A stretch of DNA of 29,369 bases, taken from assembly GCA_947856675.1 (NCBI GenBank), contig CANUCM010000056.1, forward strand, positions 1 to 29,369, given 5' to 3'. The notes under the pieces are model-generated. The model saw only the letters and a list, made by a program, of their open reading frames with translations. It was not told the DNA's origin and ran no database searches. The number at the start of each line of letters is the position of its first letter. The stretch's first letter is position 1. A program made the position numbers and the translations under genes. This document shows, piece by piece, positions 9,207 to 16,047 of the stretch. The DNA is from an uncultured Clostridia bacterium (GTDB lineage: Bacteria > Bacillota > Clostridia > Oscillospirales > Butyricicoccaceae).

Positions 9207-10055
9207 TTACCCTTTCGCAATGTCGCGGTGGCGGAACGTCACACTGTGGCCTGCCTGGGCCAGCTGTTCCGCCAGCTTGCGCACGATGCTTACCGAACGG
9301 TGGCGCCCCCCGGTGCAGCCTACGGAAACCACAAGCGATGTACGGCCCTCTTCTATATATCGCGGCAGCAAAAAGTCAATCAGCCCGCAAAGACGCTGGA
9401 CAAACTCCGAAGCCCCGGGAGAATCCATCACATACTGCACAACATCCTCATCCAGCCCGGACTTTTCCCGCAGCTCGGACACATAATACGGATTTCGCAA
9501 AAAGCGGGCGTCAAACACCATATCGCTGTCACGCGGAATCCCGTGTTTAAAACCAAAGCTGCACAGCGTCAGCGCAATGCGCTGGCTGTCCCCGCAAAAC
9601 AAGCCCATCAGCTGATTTCTCAACCCCGCGCTCGTCAGATAGGAAGTGTCTATCAGGTAATCCGCCCGCGCCCGCACCGGCTCGAGCAGCATACGCTCCT
9701 CAGAGATAGCGCTGACAAGTCCTTTCCCTTGCCAGTCCAGCGGATGCCTGCGCCGGGAAGCTCGCTGCCGGTTGACCAGCACTTCGTCGGACGCATCGAC
9801 AAACAGGATGCGAAAATCAACGCCGATGCTTTTCATTTCTTCCATCACCTGAAACAGCTCTCCGCTGTCCAGGCCGCCGCGTGCATCGACCACAAACGCC
9901 ATCCGCTTGTACCGGCTGTCGGGAAACAGTTCGGCAAAGTGCGGAATCATGCTGACCGGCATGTTGTCAATACAGTAATACCCAATGTCTTCCAGCACAT
10001 CCACCGTCAGGCTTTTTCCTGCGCCCGACATTCCGGAAATAATCAGGCACTCCAT
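9207..10055 (-). CDS. rapZ: RNase adapter / nucleotide-binding protein RapZ (YvcJ)
   Basis: The 282-residue product has a Walker A motif GMSGAGKS at residues 8-15 followed by DIGYYCIDNMPVSMI, which is diagnostic of the RapZ/YvcJ family. The C-terminal domain carries SVGCTGGRHRSVSI, the conserved region that in E. coli RapZ binds small RNA and glucosamine-6-phosphate. In E. coli, RapZ directs RNase E to GlmZ. In Firmicutes YvcJ hydrolyses GTP and its RNA role is not established, so only the family is certain. The ATG at 10055 has AGGGG upstream. It lies between murB and yvcK, which both concern peptidoglycan precursor supply. Confidence 0.95.
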   Translation of the reverse strand: MECLIISGMSGAGKSLTVDVLEDIGYYCIDNMPVSMIPHFAELFPDSRYKRMAFVVDARGGLDSGELFQVMEEMKSIGVDFRILFVDASDEVLVNRQRASRRRHPLDWQGKGLVSAISEERMLLEPVRARADYLIDTSYLTSAGLRNQLMGLFCGDSQRIALTLCSFGFKHGIPRDSDMVFDARFLRNPYYVSELREKSGLDEDVVQYVMDSPGASEFVQRLCGLIDFLLPRYIEEGRTSLVVSVGCTGGRHRSVSIVRKLAEQLAQAGHSVTFRHRDIAKG

Positions 10056-10072
10056 ATCGTCACCCCTTGTTT

Positions 10073-10960
10073 TCAGTCCAGCAGCCGGATTTCACGCTCC
10101 AGCGTCACCCCGGTCTGTTCTTTTACCGTTTTTTCAATATGGTCCATCAGCCGCAGGATATCTGAGGCGGTGGCGCCGCCTTCGTTGACGATAAAGCCCG
10201 CATGCTTGTCAGAAACCCTTGCGCCGCCCACCTGGCACCCTTTCAGCCCGCACTGTTCTATCAGCTGTCCGGCAAAATGCCCCTGCGGGCGTTTATAGGC
10301 GCTGCCGGCGCTCGGCTTGTTCAGCGGCTGTTTCTGTCTTCTTCTTTCGGCAAAATCCGACATTTTCCGCTCGATTTCCTCCCGGATGCCCTGCTCCAAA
10401 ACGAGCTCCGATGACAAGACAACATAACCGGGATGCGTTTTAAAAAAACTGGTCCGGTACCCGAACTCGTGCTCCGCTGCGCCAAGGGTTATGATTTCCC
10501 CCTGCGGCGACACAGCACGCGACTGCCGCACGACCATGGACATCTCTCCGTCATACGCGCCGGCGTTCATCACGAGCGCCCCGCCCAGCGATCCGGGGAT
10601 GCCCTGCGCAAATTCCAGCCCCTGCAGCCCGTATCTGGCCGCCTGTGCTGCAATAAAGGACAGCGCCGCACCGCACTGCGCAGCCACCGTGCAGCCGGTC
10701 ACGCCGACAGCTTCCAGAGCAGATGTGGAAATCACCATGCCGCAAAATCCCTTATCCGAAACAAGCAGATTGGAGCCGCGGCCAATCACTGCGGTTTTCA
10801 CGCCGCGCCGGCGGCATTCCTGCAGCAGCATGCACAGCTTTTCCTCCGTGTCGGGCAGGGCAAACCATTGCGCCGGCCCGCCTACCTTGAATGTGGTATG
10901 GGCGCTCAGCGGCTCCTGCTGCCGAAGTGCTATCGCGTTTTGTCTGCAGTATTCAAGCAA
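10073..10960 (-). CDS. murB: UDP-N-acetylmuramate dehydrogenase MurB
   Basis: This is the FAD-dependent enzyme that reduces UDP-GlcNAc-enolpyruvate to UDP-MurNAc, the second committed step of peptidoglycan synthesis. Visible elements are HTTFKVGGPAQWF at the start of the FAD domain, VIGRGSNLLVSDKGF, the QGIPGSLGGALVMNAGAY flavin region, and the type-II C-terminal domain with AGSAYKRPQGHFAGQLIE (catalytic serine) and KHAGFIVNEGGATA. I choose a TTG start at 10960 because GGGGAGG lies 8 bases upstream, giving 295 residues. A longer TTG start at 11002 has no ribosome site. The gene is the first of the minus-strand operon running to the M20 hydrolase. Confidence 0.94.
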   Translation of the reverse strand: MLEYCRQNAIALRQQEPLSAHTTFKVGGPAQWFALPDTEEKLCMLLQECRRRGVKTAVIGRGSNLLVSDKGFCGMVISTSALEAVGVTGCTVAAQCGAALSFIAAQAARYGLQGLEFAQGIPGSLGGALVMNAGAYDGEMSMVVRQSRAVSPQGEIITLGAAEHEFGYRTSFFKTHPGYVVLSSELVLEQGIREEIERKMSDFAERRRQKQPLNKPSAGSAYKRPQGHFAGQLIEQCGLKGCQVGGARVSDKHAGFIVNEGGATASDILRLMDHIEKTVKEQTGVTLEREIRLLD

Positions 10961-11016
10961 AAAAACAGCCTCCCCTGTTTTATACCGATCCTTTTGTTCC
11001 AAACGGCTTTTTTCCC

Positions 11017-11045
11017 ATTATACGTTTATCTATCTTATAATACCA
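11017..11045 (-). promoter_or_regulatory. Possible promoter of the murB operon
   Basis: A perfect TATAAT (11017-11022, minus strand) lies about 55 bases before the murB start. The best -35 at 17-base spacing is TGGTAT (11040-11045), a poor match, so the promoter may be weak or need an activator. The upstream sigG terminator makes a promoter in this stretch likely. Confidence 0.4.
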
Positions 11046-11070
11046 CAGCCATGGCAAAAATGACAGAGTA

Positions 11071-11095
11071 AAAAAGCTCCCCTCAGGGAGCTTTT
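11071..11095 (-). terminator. Rho-independent terminator after sigG
   Basis: On the minus strand, AAGCTCCC and GGGAGCTT form a stem closed by a short loop and followed by TTTTTT. It stands 8 bases after the sigG stop codon and separates the sporulation cluster from the murB operon. Confidence 0.88.
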
Positions 11096-11102
11096 GTGCG
11101 CG

Positions 11103-11873
11103 CTACAGGCGGCTTTTTATTTTTTCCAGAACGCCTTTTTCCAGACGCGAGACCTGAGCCTGTGAAATGCCCACCTCCCGTGCCACTTCCATCTGCGTTT
11201 TTCCGTCATAAAACCTCAGCGCCAAAATCCGCTTTTCCCTGTCCGACAGATCGCGCAAAGCCTGCTTCATTGAAATCTGTTCCAGCCAGCTGTCGTCGGT
11301 GTTGTTTGCGTCACGCACCTGATCCATGACGCAAATCGCATCACCGCCGTCCTGAAACACCGGTTCATACAGCGATACCGGTTCGGAAATGGCATCCAGC
11401 GCAAACACAACGTCTTCCCGACGCACCTGCATTTCTTTTGCGATTTCCTCTATCGTCGGCTCTCTCTGGTTTTTCCCCATCAGCGCCTCGCGCACCGTCA
11501 GTGCGCGATATGCGTTGTCGCGCATGGATCTGCTGACACGCACGGCGCTGTTATCACGCAGGTACCTGCGGATTTCCCCGATGATCATGGGAACCGCATA
11601 GGTGCTGAATCGCACTTTCTGCGTGATGTCAAAATTGTCAATGGCCTTGATAAGCCCGACGCAGCCCACCTGGAACAGGTCATCCATCGGCTCACCCCGG
11701 TTGGTAAATCTCTGTATCACCGACAAAACCAGCCGAAGATTGCCCGAAACAAGCTCTTCCCGCGCCCGCTTGTCACCCTGCTTGCTCTTTTCCAAAAGCC
11801 GCATGATTTCATCGTTTTTCAGCACGGTCAGCTTGGCGGTGTTGACTCCGCAAATCTCCACTTTGGACTGCAT
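11103..11873 (-). CDS. sigG: Forespore sigma factor SigG
   Basis: The 256-residue product is the late forespore-specific sigma factor. The N-terminus KVEICGVNTAKLTVL is the characteristic SigG leader. It is followed by region 2 (GNLRLVLSVIQRFTNRGEPMDDLFQVG, with VRFSTYAVPMIIGEIRR), region 3 (REPTIEEIAKEMQVRREDV) and region 4 with the helix-turn-helix MEVAREVGISQAQVSRLEK. The length equals that of Bacillus SigG within a few residues. The ATG at 11873 has GGGAGGG upstream. It lies directly downstream of spoIIGA-sigE as in Bacillus, where it is transcribed by SigF and then by its own product. A fitting promoter is seen here at 11902-11931. Confidence 0.96.
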   Translation of the reverse strand: MQSKVEICGVNTAKLTVLKNDEIMRLLEKSKQGDKRAREELVSGNLRLVLSVIQRFTNRGEPMDDLFQVGCVGLIKAIDNFDITQKVRFSTYAVPMIIGEIRRYLRDNSAVRVSRSMRDNAYRALTVREALMGKNQREPTIEEIAKEMQVRREDVVFALDAISEPVSLYEPVFQDGGDAICVMDQVRDANNTDDSWLEQISMKQALRDLSDREKRILALRFYDGKTQMEVAREVGISQAQVSRLEKGVLEKIKSRL

Positions 11874-11901
11874 GCGAAACCCTCCCGAGGTATGATATAC
11901 T

Positions 11902-11931
11902 CATTATTTCCACGGGGTTTTGGCTTCATAC
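11902..11931 (-). promoter_or_regulatory. Sigma-F/sigma-G type promoter of sigG
   Basis: On the minus strand, GTATG (11927-11931) and GGAAATAATG (11902-11911) are separated by 15 bases. The -10 element matches the forespore SigF consensus (GG, any, purine, A, any, A, A/C, T, purine) at every defined position, and the -35 differs from GYATA only in the last base. Its location, about 30 bases before the sigG start codon, is what forespore control predicts. Confidence 0.7.
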
Positions 11932-11993
11932 TGCAAATTATTTTTGTTTGTCGCCACCGTTCGCCGGACAGACGCTTCTTTTGTCGCAGCGGG

Positions 11994-12716
11994 TCAAATC
12001 TGCCGCAGCATCTCTTTTTTCAGTCGGGTTATAATGCGTTTTTCCAATCGTGATATGTAAGATTGTGAAATTCCCAGCTTATCCGCCACCTCTTTTTGCG
12101 TCAGCTCATCTCCGCCCGACAGCCCGAAGCGAAGCGTGATGATGGTCCGCTCCCTCGCGGAAAGCCGGCCTAAGCAGCGCCCCAGCACCTCTCTGTCCGC
12201 ATCGTCCTCAATCGGCCGCAGCACACAGTCGGGCTCTGTGCCCAGCACATCGGAAAGCAGAAGCTCGTTTCCGTCCCAGTCGGTATTGAGCGGCTCGTCG
12301 ATGGATATTTCCGTGCGCTGCCCCGAGTTTTTGCGCAGATACATCAGGATCTCGTTTTCAATGCAGCGCGACGCATAAGTGGCAAGCTTGGTGTTCTTAT
12401 CCACCCGATAGGTGTTGACCGATTTGATAAGCCCGATGGTTCCAATGGATATCAAGTCCTCAATTCCTACGCCGGTGTTCTCAAACTTTCTCGCAATATA
12501 AACCACCAGCCGCAGATTGTGTTCAATCAACGCCTGCCGGATCTCCGGCTCCTTGCCCGTATATTTTGACAGGTACTCCTGCTCCTGCTGCGCACTCAGC
12601 GGCGCCGGCAGGCTTTCTGAACCTCCAATATAGTAAACCGGCGGGACGACCGGAAAACCCAGCCGGTGCAGCAGCCGGTACAGCCACAAACGCACACCCC
12701 ATGCTTTCTGTCCCAT
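11994..12716 (-). CDS. sigE: Mother-cell sigma factor SigE (pro-form)
   Basis: This early mother-cell sigma factor is made as an inactive precursor. From the ATG at 12716 it has 240 residues, matching the usual pro-SigE length. The N-terminal pro-sequence is amphipathic and basic (MGQKAWGVRLWLYRLLHRLG) and leads to VYYIGGSESLPAPLS, the region where SpoIIGA cleaves. The core shows GIEDLISIGTIGLIKSVNTY, TKLATYASRCIENEILMYLR (region 2) and the region 4 helix-turn-helix QKEVADKLGISQSYISRLEK. An ATG at 12764 is also in frame but would overlap spoIIGA and extend the pro-peptide; the nearer start has AAAGGCGG in front. It is preceded by its protease gene spoIIGA in the classical order. Confidence 0.95.
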   Translation of the reverse strand: MGQKAWGVRLWLYRLLHRLGFPVVPPVYYIGGSESLPAPLSAQQEQEYLSKYTGKEPEIRQALIEHNLRLVVYIARKFENTGVGIEDLISIGTIGLIKSVNTYRVDKNTKLATYASRCIENEILMYLRKNSGQRTEISIDEPLNTDWDGNELLLSDVLGTEPDCVLRPIEDDADREVLGRCLGRLSARERTIITLRFGLSGGDELTQKEVADKLGISQSYISRLEKRIITRLKKEMLRQI

Positions 12717-12735
12717 TGCCTCATTCCGCCTTTCT

Positions 12736-13599
12736 TCAAACTCCCAAAACCGCCATACAGCCATCCGGGGTTGCTATCTCCCTTCCGGCAGCTCCCACCA
12801 GAATATCATCCCGCCGGCTGCCGTCTACACAAACACTGTCCGGTTTCAGCACCAGCATCAGCCCGGCCTCGCCGGACACATCGCGATACGGGGTCAGGGC
12901 AAACACCCCAGGGTACACGCTGCACAGCTGTGAAAAGCATTCCGCCGCGTTGCCTTTTCCGCAGCGTTTCAGCACCTCTGCGGCCGGCTCGTCAAAAAGC
13001 TCAGCGAGCATGCCGGCGCCGACAACCAAAATGCGTTTTCCCGTCATGGGGTCGCGCAGAAGATTTCCGCTGTCAATCAGCGCCCGCAGTTTCAGGCATT
13101 TTCCTCCCATGTCGATCTGTACTTCGGCCGTACTTTTTGCAATGCGCAGCCCGCCGCCTCCGAACACCGCCCCCAAAATGCCATACGCCGCCGCCGCGGA
13201 AAGCAGCAGCAGTTTTACGGAAATGCCGAGATACGGTACCCCGTTGCGCAGCGTGACAGCCTGACCGCCCGTCAGAAGCGAAAGTGCCATGACCACCCCA
13301 GCCAGCGCAAAGGATACACAGCAGAAAATACAGCACAGCCTGAGCATGCGCCCTTCGCTTTTTTTCCCGAAGGTTACGGCCGTCACCGCGGCGCACAAAA
13401 GGCATTTAAAAAGCACCGACGGCAGCACAGAAAGCTCCGGGAAAAACATCAATACGGAAAAAAGCGCCCCAAGCGCAGCCCCGCCCAGCAGGCGAAGCCT
13501 GCCTGTGTACACACCGCTGAAGCGCGAGGTCAAAAACAGCAGCAGGTAATTGATTGTCAGATTGAGCGCAAACAGCACGTCTATGTAAATCACTTGCAT
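12736..13599 (-). CDS. spoIIGA: Sigma-E processing peptidase SpoIIGA
   Basis: This membrane-embedded aspartic protease cleaves pro-SigE in the mother cell after a signal from the forespore (SpoIIR). The first 150 residues hold about five hydrophobic segments, beginning with YIDVLFALNLTINYLLLFL. The C-terminal half is a pepsin-like half-domain with the catalytic ALIDSGNLLRDPMTGK, Asp176 being the likely nucleophile-activating residue (Asp183 in Bacillus). The length of 287 residues is normal. The ATG at 13599 follows GGAGG. The stop codon lies 19 bases before the sigE start. A TATACT hexamer sits upstream at 13635-13640 without a good -35, and I do not see a clear Spo0A box. Confidence 0.94.
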   Translation of the reverse strand: MQVIYIDVLFALNLTINYLLLFLTSRFSGVYTGRLRLLGGAALGALFSVLMFFPELSVLPSVLFKCLLCAAVTAVTFGKKSEGRMLRLCCIFCCVSFALAGVVMALSLLTGGQAVTLRNGVPYLGISVKLLLLSAAAAYGILGAVFGGGGLRIAKSTAEVQIDMGGKCLKLRALIDSGNLLRDPMTGKRILVVGAGMLAELFDEPAAEVLKRCGKGNAAECFSQLCSVYPGVFALTPYRDVSGEAGLMLVLKPDSVCVDGSRRDDILVGAAGREIATPDGCMAVLGV

Positions 13600-13650
13600 A
13601 TGGGTTCCTCCGCCGGACCTTTTCCGGTATTTTCAGTATAGACGTCCGTT

Positions 13651-14256
13651 CTAAAAAAAGCTGTCTGTTTTTGCGCCTCCGGTTTCCGGGCAAAACCTGC
13701 AGACTTCGCCTTCCTTGTTTACGCACAAAACCCCGCACATTTCCCCTTCCAGCGCGATTGGCGTCACCAGGCAGAAAAACGGCGCAAACGCCATTTCCCG
13801 GCCTTCCTGCAGGGGAAAGACAAGATATTCCGTATCCCCCCACTTTTTATACCGCAGGCCGCAGGCTTTCTGCGCACACTGCCGCAAAAGAAGCTCCCAG
13901 TGTTCTCCGCAGTCTGCCGGCATCTGCTCCAGCGCGCAAAGGGAAAACGGAAACGGCCCCTTCAGCTCCTGCCCGGGAAGCGTGCGTACAATTTCCGCGC
14001 GCAGGCCGGCTGCACCGCGCTCCCGCAGAGGCCCCGCGCTGTACTGCGGAATGCTGCGGCATACCACAAAGCTGCCGTTTTGCGGCGCCATGACCCCCAG
14101 CTTCAGTGCATCACCGCTCTCTCCGCGGATGCAGACCCGGTAAATATACCGTTCCTCAAACGGGCAGCGCGCCTGCACCAGCACCCGGCCGTTTTCTGTA
14201 TGCCAGTCAACCCGGCCGACTTCCCGGCCGTTTAAAAAAAGGCCGCATTGACCCAT
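13651..14256 (-). CDS. Uncharacterised protein upstream of spoIIGA
   Basis: I do not recognise a named family in this 201-residue protein. It has no signal peptide or membrane segment. The N-terminal part (about 1-75) looks beta-rich, with alternating hydrophobics (LFLNGREVGRVDWHTENGRV, YRVCIRGES, LKLGVMAPQNGSFVVCRSI). The C-terminal half contains four cysteines in its last 40 residues (EMCGVLCVNKEGEVCRFCPE), which might bind metal but are not in an obvious finger spacing. The ATG at 14256 has a GAGGTGAT ribosome site. It is the gene directly ahead of spoIIGA with a 51-base gap, so co-expression with the sporulation genes is possible, but this rests on position only. Confidence 0.75.
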   Translation of the reverse strand: MGQCGLFLNGREVGRVDWHTENGRVLVQARCPFEERYIYRVCIRGESGDALKLGVMAPQNGSFVVCRSIPQYSAGPLRERGAAGLRAEIVRTLPGQELKGPFPFSLCALEQMPADCGEHWELLLRQCAQKACGLRYKKWGDTEYLVFPLQEGREMAFAPFFCLVTPIALEGEMCGVLCVNKEGEVCRFCPETGGAKTDSFF

Positions 14257-14327
14257 TCCATCACCTCGTCCCTTTTCGCCCTCTGAGCGCCTTATATAAA
14301 ATATTCCGCAGCAAATGCGGATATGCC

Positions 14328-14358
14328 AAAAAAAGACAGCCGGCAGGCTGTCTTTTTT
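14328..14358. terminator. Bidirectional-looking terminator
   Basis: GACAGCC and GGCTGTC form a perfect stem around GGCA, flanked by A-runs on one side and T-runs on the other, so it can work in either direction. On the minus strand it follows the metallopeptidase gene and separates it from the gene ahead of spoIIGA. A second small hairpin (CCGCA/TGCGG, 14306-14320) follows on the minus strand. Confidence 0.8.
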
Positions 14359-14415
14359 ATCAGATGGCGGTATTGCGGGGGCTCTTGGTTTTCGCCGCTT
14401 GATGGGAACGGTCTA

Positions 14416-14784
14416 TTATTGCTCCCGCCAGCTTCTCTTTTGTTCGGCATCTTTTTTGTCCAGCGAGGTATCTCCTGCGAGCCCCTCGATATGATGTGTC
14501 AGTTCATGCACCAGCGTTTCGCGCAGCTCCTGCTCCCATTGCTGCAGTGTCCACTCTTCCTCCTGCGCCAGTGCCGCCAGAGATCCGTAATAAATGTTGA
14601 TGTACCGGCCCATCTGATCTTCGCAAAACTCTCCCAGGATGTACACTTCGTCGTCAAACTCCGGATCGGTCACCTCATCAGGCAGCAGCAGCACCCCGCC
14701 GTTCAGGCCGTCAAAAATGCCCGCAGGCAGCTTTTCCGCCAGCTCGTCCAGCATGGCGCCTGCCTCGTCAATGCTCAATACCAT
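14416..14784 (-). CDS. Small HExxHH metallopeptidase-family protein (Zincin_1/DUF1025 type)
   Basis: This 122-residue acidic protein has the zinc-binding motif HELTHH at residues 93-98 preceded by ETLV, matching the small 'possible zinc metallopeptidase' family once called DUF1025. Upstream of it, VYILGEFCEDQMGRYINIYYGS and the helix WTLQQWEQELRETL are as usual for that family. The full length of about 120 residues is typical, so it is complete. No signal peptide is seen, so it should be cytoplasmic. The natural substrate of the family is not known. The ATG at 14784 has AAAGGAGG. A hairpin lies between it and the secreted protein gene, so it may be expressed partly separately from mazF. Confidence 0.85.
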   Translation of the reverse strand: MVLSIDEAGAMLDELAEKLPAGIFDGLNGGVLLLPDEVTDPEFDDEVYILGEFCEDQMGRYINIYYGSLAALAQEEEWTLQQWEQELRETLVHELTHHIEGLAGDTSLDKKDAEQKRSWREQ

Positions 14785-14805
14785 TGTATCCTCCTTTACG
14801 AAGAA

Positions 14806-14835
14806 ACCCCGCGGACGCAGCCGCGGGGCTTTTTT
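14806..14835. terminator. GC-rich hairpin, possible terminator or attenuator
   Basis: CCCCGCGG and CCGCGGGG form a perfect 8-base-pair stem. The T-run is on the plus-strand side (CTTTTTT). On the minus strand, the direction of the flanking genes, the hairpin is followed by only TTTCTT, so it may be a leaky terminator between the secreted protein gene and the metallopeptidase gene. Confidence 0.6.
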
Positions 14836-15448
14836 ACTGAATGGTGTAGTCTCCGTTGATCAAAATCGTCGCGTCGCCGCTCGCCCGGATGCCGCGCCCC
14901 TGTATCGTGACGATATACAGGTGGTTTGTGCTGAGGTTCTGCCCGTTTGCAAGATCTCCGCCGGTCGAAAGATCGATGAGCCCCGGCGTACCCGACGCCA
15001 CGCACTGCGCCGATCCGATGCGCAGAAGGATTTCACAGCCCACCTCGGCCGTCAGGGTCTTTCCGCTTTGCAGCTTGAGCACCGTCCAGCCCGACTCTTC
15101 CGTACCGGAAGTGCCGCCCATCTGCTCCAGCACCGCCGCCGCAACGGCTTCTACCAGCTCATCACTGGGCTGCACCTGGGACCCGACCTCTCCCACTTTT
15201 TTGTCAATTTCAGACTGGATTGACGCCATTTTCTGGGACAGCAGCGTGTCAAACTCGGCTGACTTTTCAGAGAAAATCTGATCAATCCGGGCATTGGCCT
15301 CCGGTGTGAGCACGTCGTTTATGTAACTCAGCGTGACGAGCGGGTCGTCCTTTGAGCCATATTCGGCGGCCACGGCCAGATAACCGGTTGTCGTCAGCAC
15401 GGCAAGCAGCACCACAGCCAGCATCAGCGTCCATTTTCGGCTTTTCAA
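14834..15448 (-). CDS. Uncharacterised secreted or membrane-anchored protein
   Basis: The 204-residue product starts with a clear signal sequence (SRKWTLMLAVVLLAVLTTTG, cleavage or anchor around residue 27). A conserved-looking stretch SKDDPLVTLSYINDVL follows, then a helical, probably coiled-coil segment (about 50-95, FSEKSAEFDTLLSQKMASIQ). The last 85 residues look beta-rich (GKTLTAEVGCEILLRIGSAQ, GLIDLSTGGDLANGQNLSTN, HLYIVTIQGRGI). I have the impression of similar C-terminal domains in other Firmicute exported proteins but cannot name a family. It starts with TTG at 15448, with GGAGGG 7 bases upstream lying over the end of mazF, so the two genes are translationally close (3-base gap). Confidence 0.78.
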   Translation of the reverse strand: MKSRKWTLMLAVVLLAVLTTTGYLAVAAEYGSKDDPLVTLSYINDVLTPEANARIDQIFSEKSAEFDTLLSQKMASIQSEIDKKVGEVGSQVQPSDELVEAVAAAVLEQMGGTSGTEESGWTVLKLQSGKTLTAEVGCEILLRIGSAQCVASGTPGLIDLSTGGDLANGQNLSTNHLYIVTIQGRGIRASGDATILINGDYTIQ

Positions 15449-15451
15449 GCG

Positions 15452-15838
15452 TTATCCCTCCAGGCTGTTTTCCACATCCCCGCTCTGCAGTCCAAAGCTC
15501 ACGGCAATCGCGTCGTCGACCTTGTGCATCATGCCGCGGTCCAGACACCCCATGCGCTCGCGCAGGCGTTTTTTATCCAGTGTACGGATTTGTTCCAGCA
15601 GCACCACCGAGTTTTTTGACAGTCCATAAGTCCTCGCTTCGATTTCGATGTGAGTGGGCAGCTTTGCCTTGTTCTGCTGCGACGTGATGGCCGCGGCGAT
15701 GACCGTCGGGCTGTATCGGTTTCCCACATCGTTCTGCACTATCAAAACCGGTCTCATTCCGCCCTGCTCGCTGCCGACAACAGGGCTCAGATCCGCGTAG
15801 TATATCTCACCGCGCCGTACCGGGTTGTTGCGATCCAT
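15452..15838 (-). CDS. EndoA/MazF-family endoribonuclease toxin
   Basis: The 128-residue protein matches Bacillus EndoA (NdoA, MazF-bs), which cleaves RNA at a U^ACAU site. The conserved core is present: RRGEIYYADLSPVVGSEQGG, RPVLIVQND, AAITSQ and LPTHIEIEA. Arg29 and Thr52 correspond to catalytic Arg25 and Thr48 of Bacillus EndoA. The ATG at 15838 has GGAG 9 bases upstream. A TTG at 15871 is in frame but has no ribosome site. In Bacillus the order is acpS-ydcC-alr-ndoAI-ndoA. Here acpS and a YdcC-like lipoprotein gene precede it, but neither alr nor an antitoxin gene is seen. Only 205 bases separate it from the lipoprotein gene. Antitoxin, if any, must be elsewhere. Confidence 0.92.
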   Translation of the reverse strand: MDRNNPVRRGEIYYADLSPVVGSEQGGMRPVLIVQNDVGNRYSPTVIAAAITSQQNKAKLPTHIEIEARTYGLSKNSVVLLEQIRTLDKKRLRERMGCLDRGMMHKVDDAIAVSFGLQSGDVENSLEG

Positions 15839-16018
15839 TCTCTCACGCTCCGCAGGAAAAGTGTCGGACAAGTCCGCAACAATATTTTTCCACGCGTGCG
15901 CGGGTTTTAATCATCGCACGTTATTTTTCCGCGCAGGCGAAAGTTTTGCGTACTGCCTCTGCTTCAGTATATGCACAAGGCGGCGCAAAGGCGCGCGGCA
16001 GCGCTCGATATTTGTAAT

Positions 16019-16047
16019 ATTATATCATTTTCAGGGGCACAAATCAA
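16019..16047 (-). promoter_or_regulatory. Sigma-A promoter of the mazF operon
   Basis: On the minus strand, TTGATT (16042-16047) and TATAAT (16019-16024) are spaced by 17 bases. The -35 overlaps the last codons of the lipoprotein gene. The leader to the mazF start would be about 170 bases, long enough for regulation. I see no known riboswitch in it. Confidence 0.75.

Noticed and set aside
13600..13690. Spo0A-dependent spoIIG-type promoter with extended spacer ahead of spoIIGA
   Set aside because: A TATACT is present at 13635-13640, but neither a TTGACA-like -35 at 17 or 22 bases nor a TGNCGAA box could be found, so no promoter was called.
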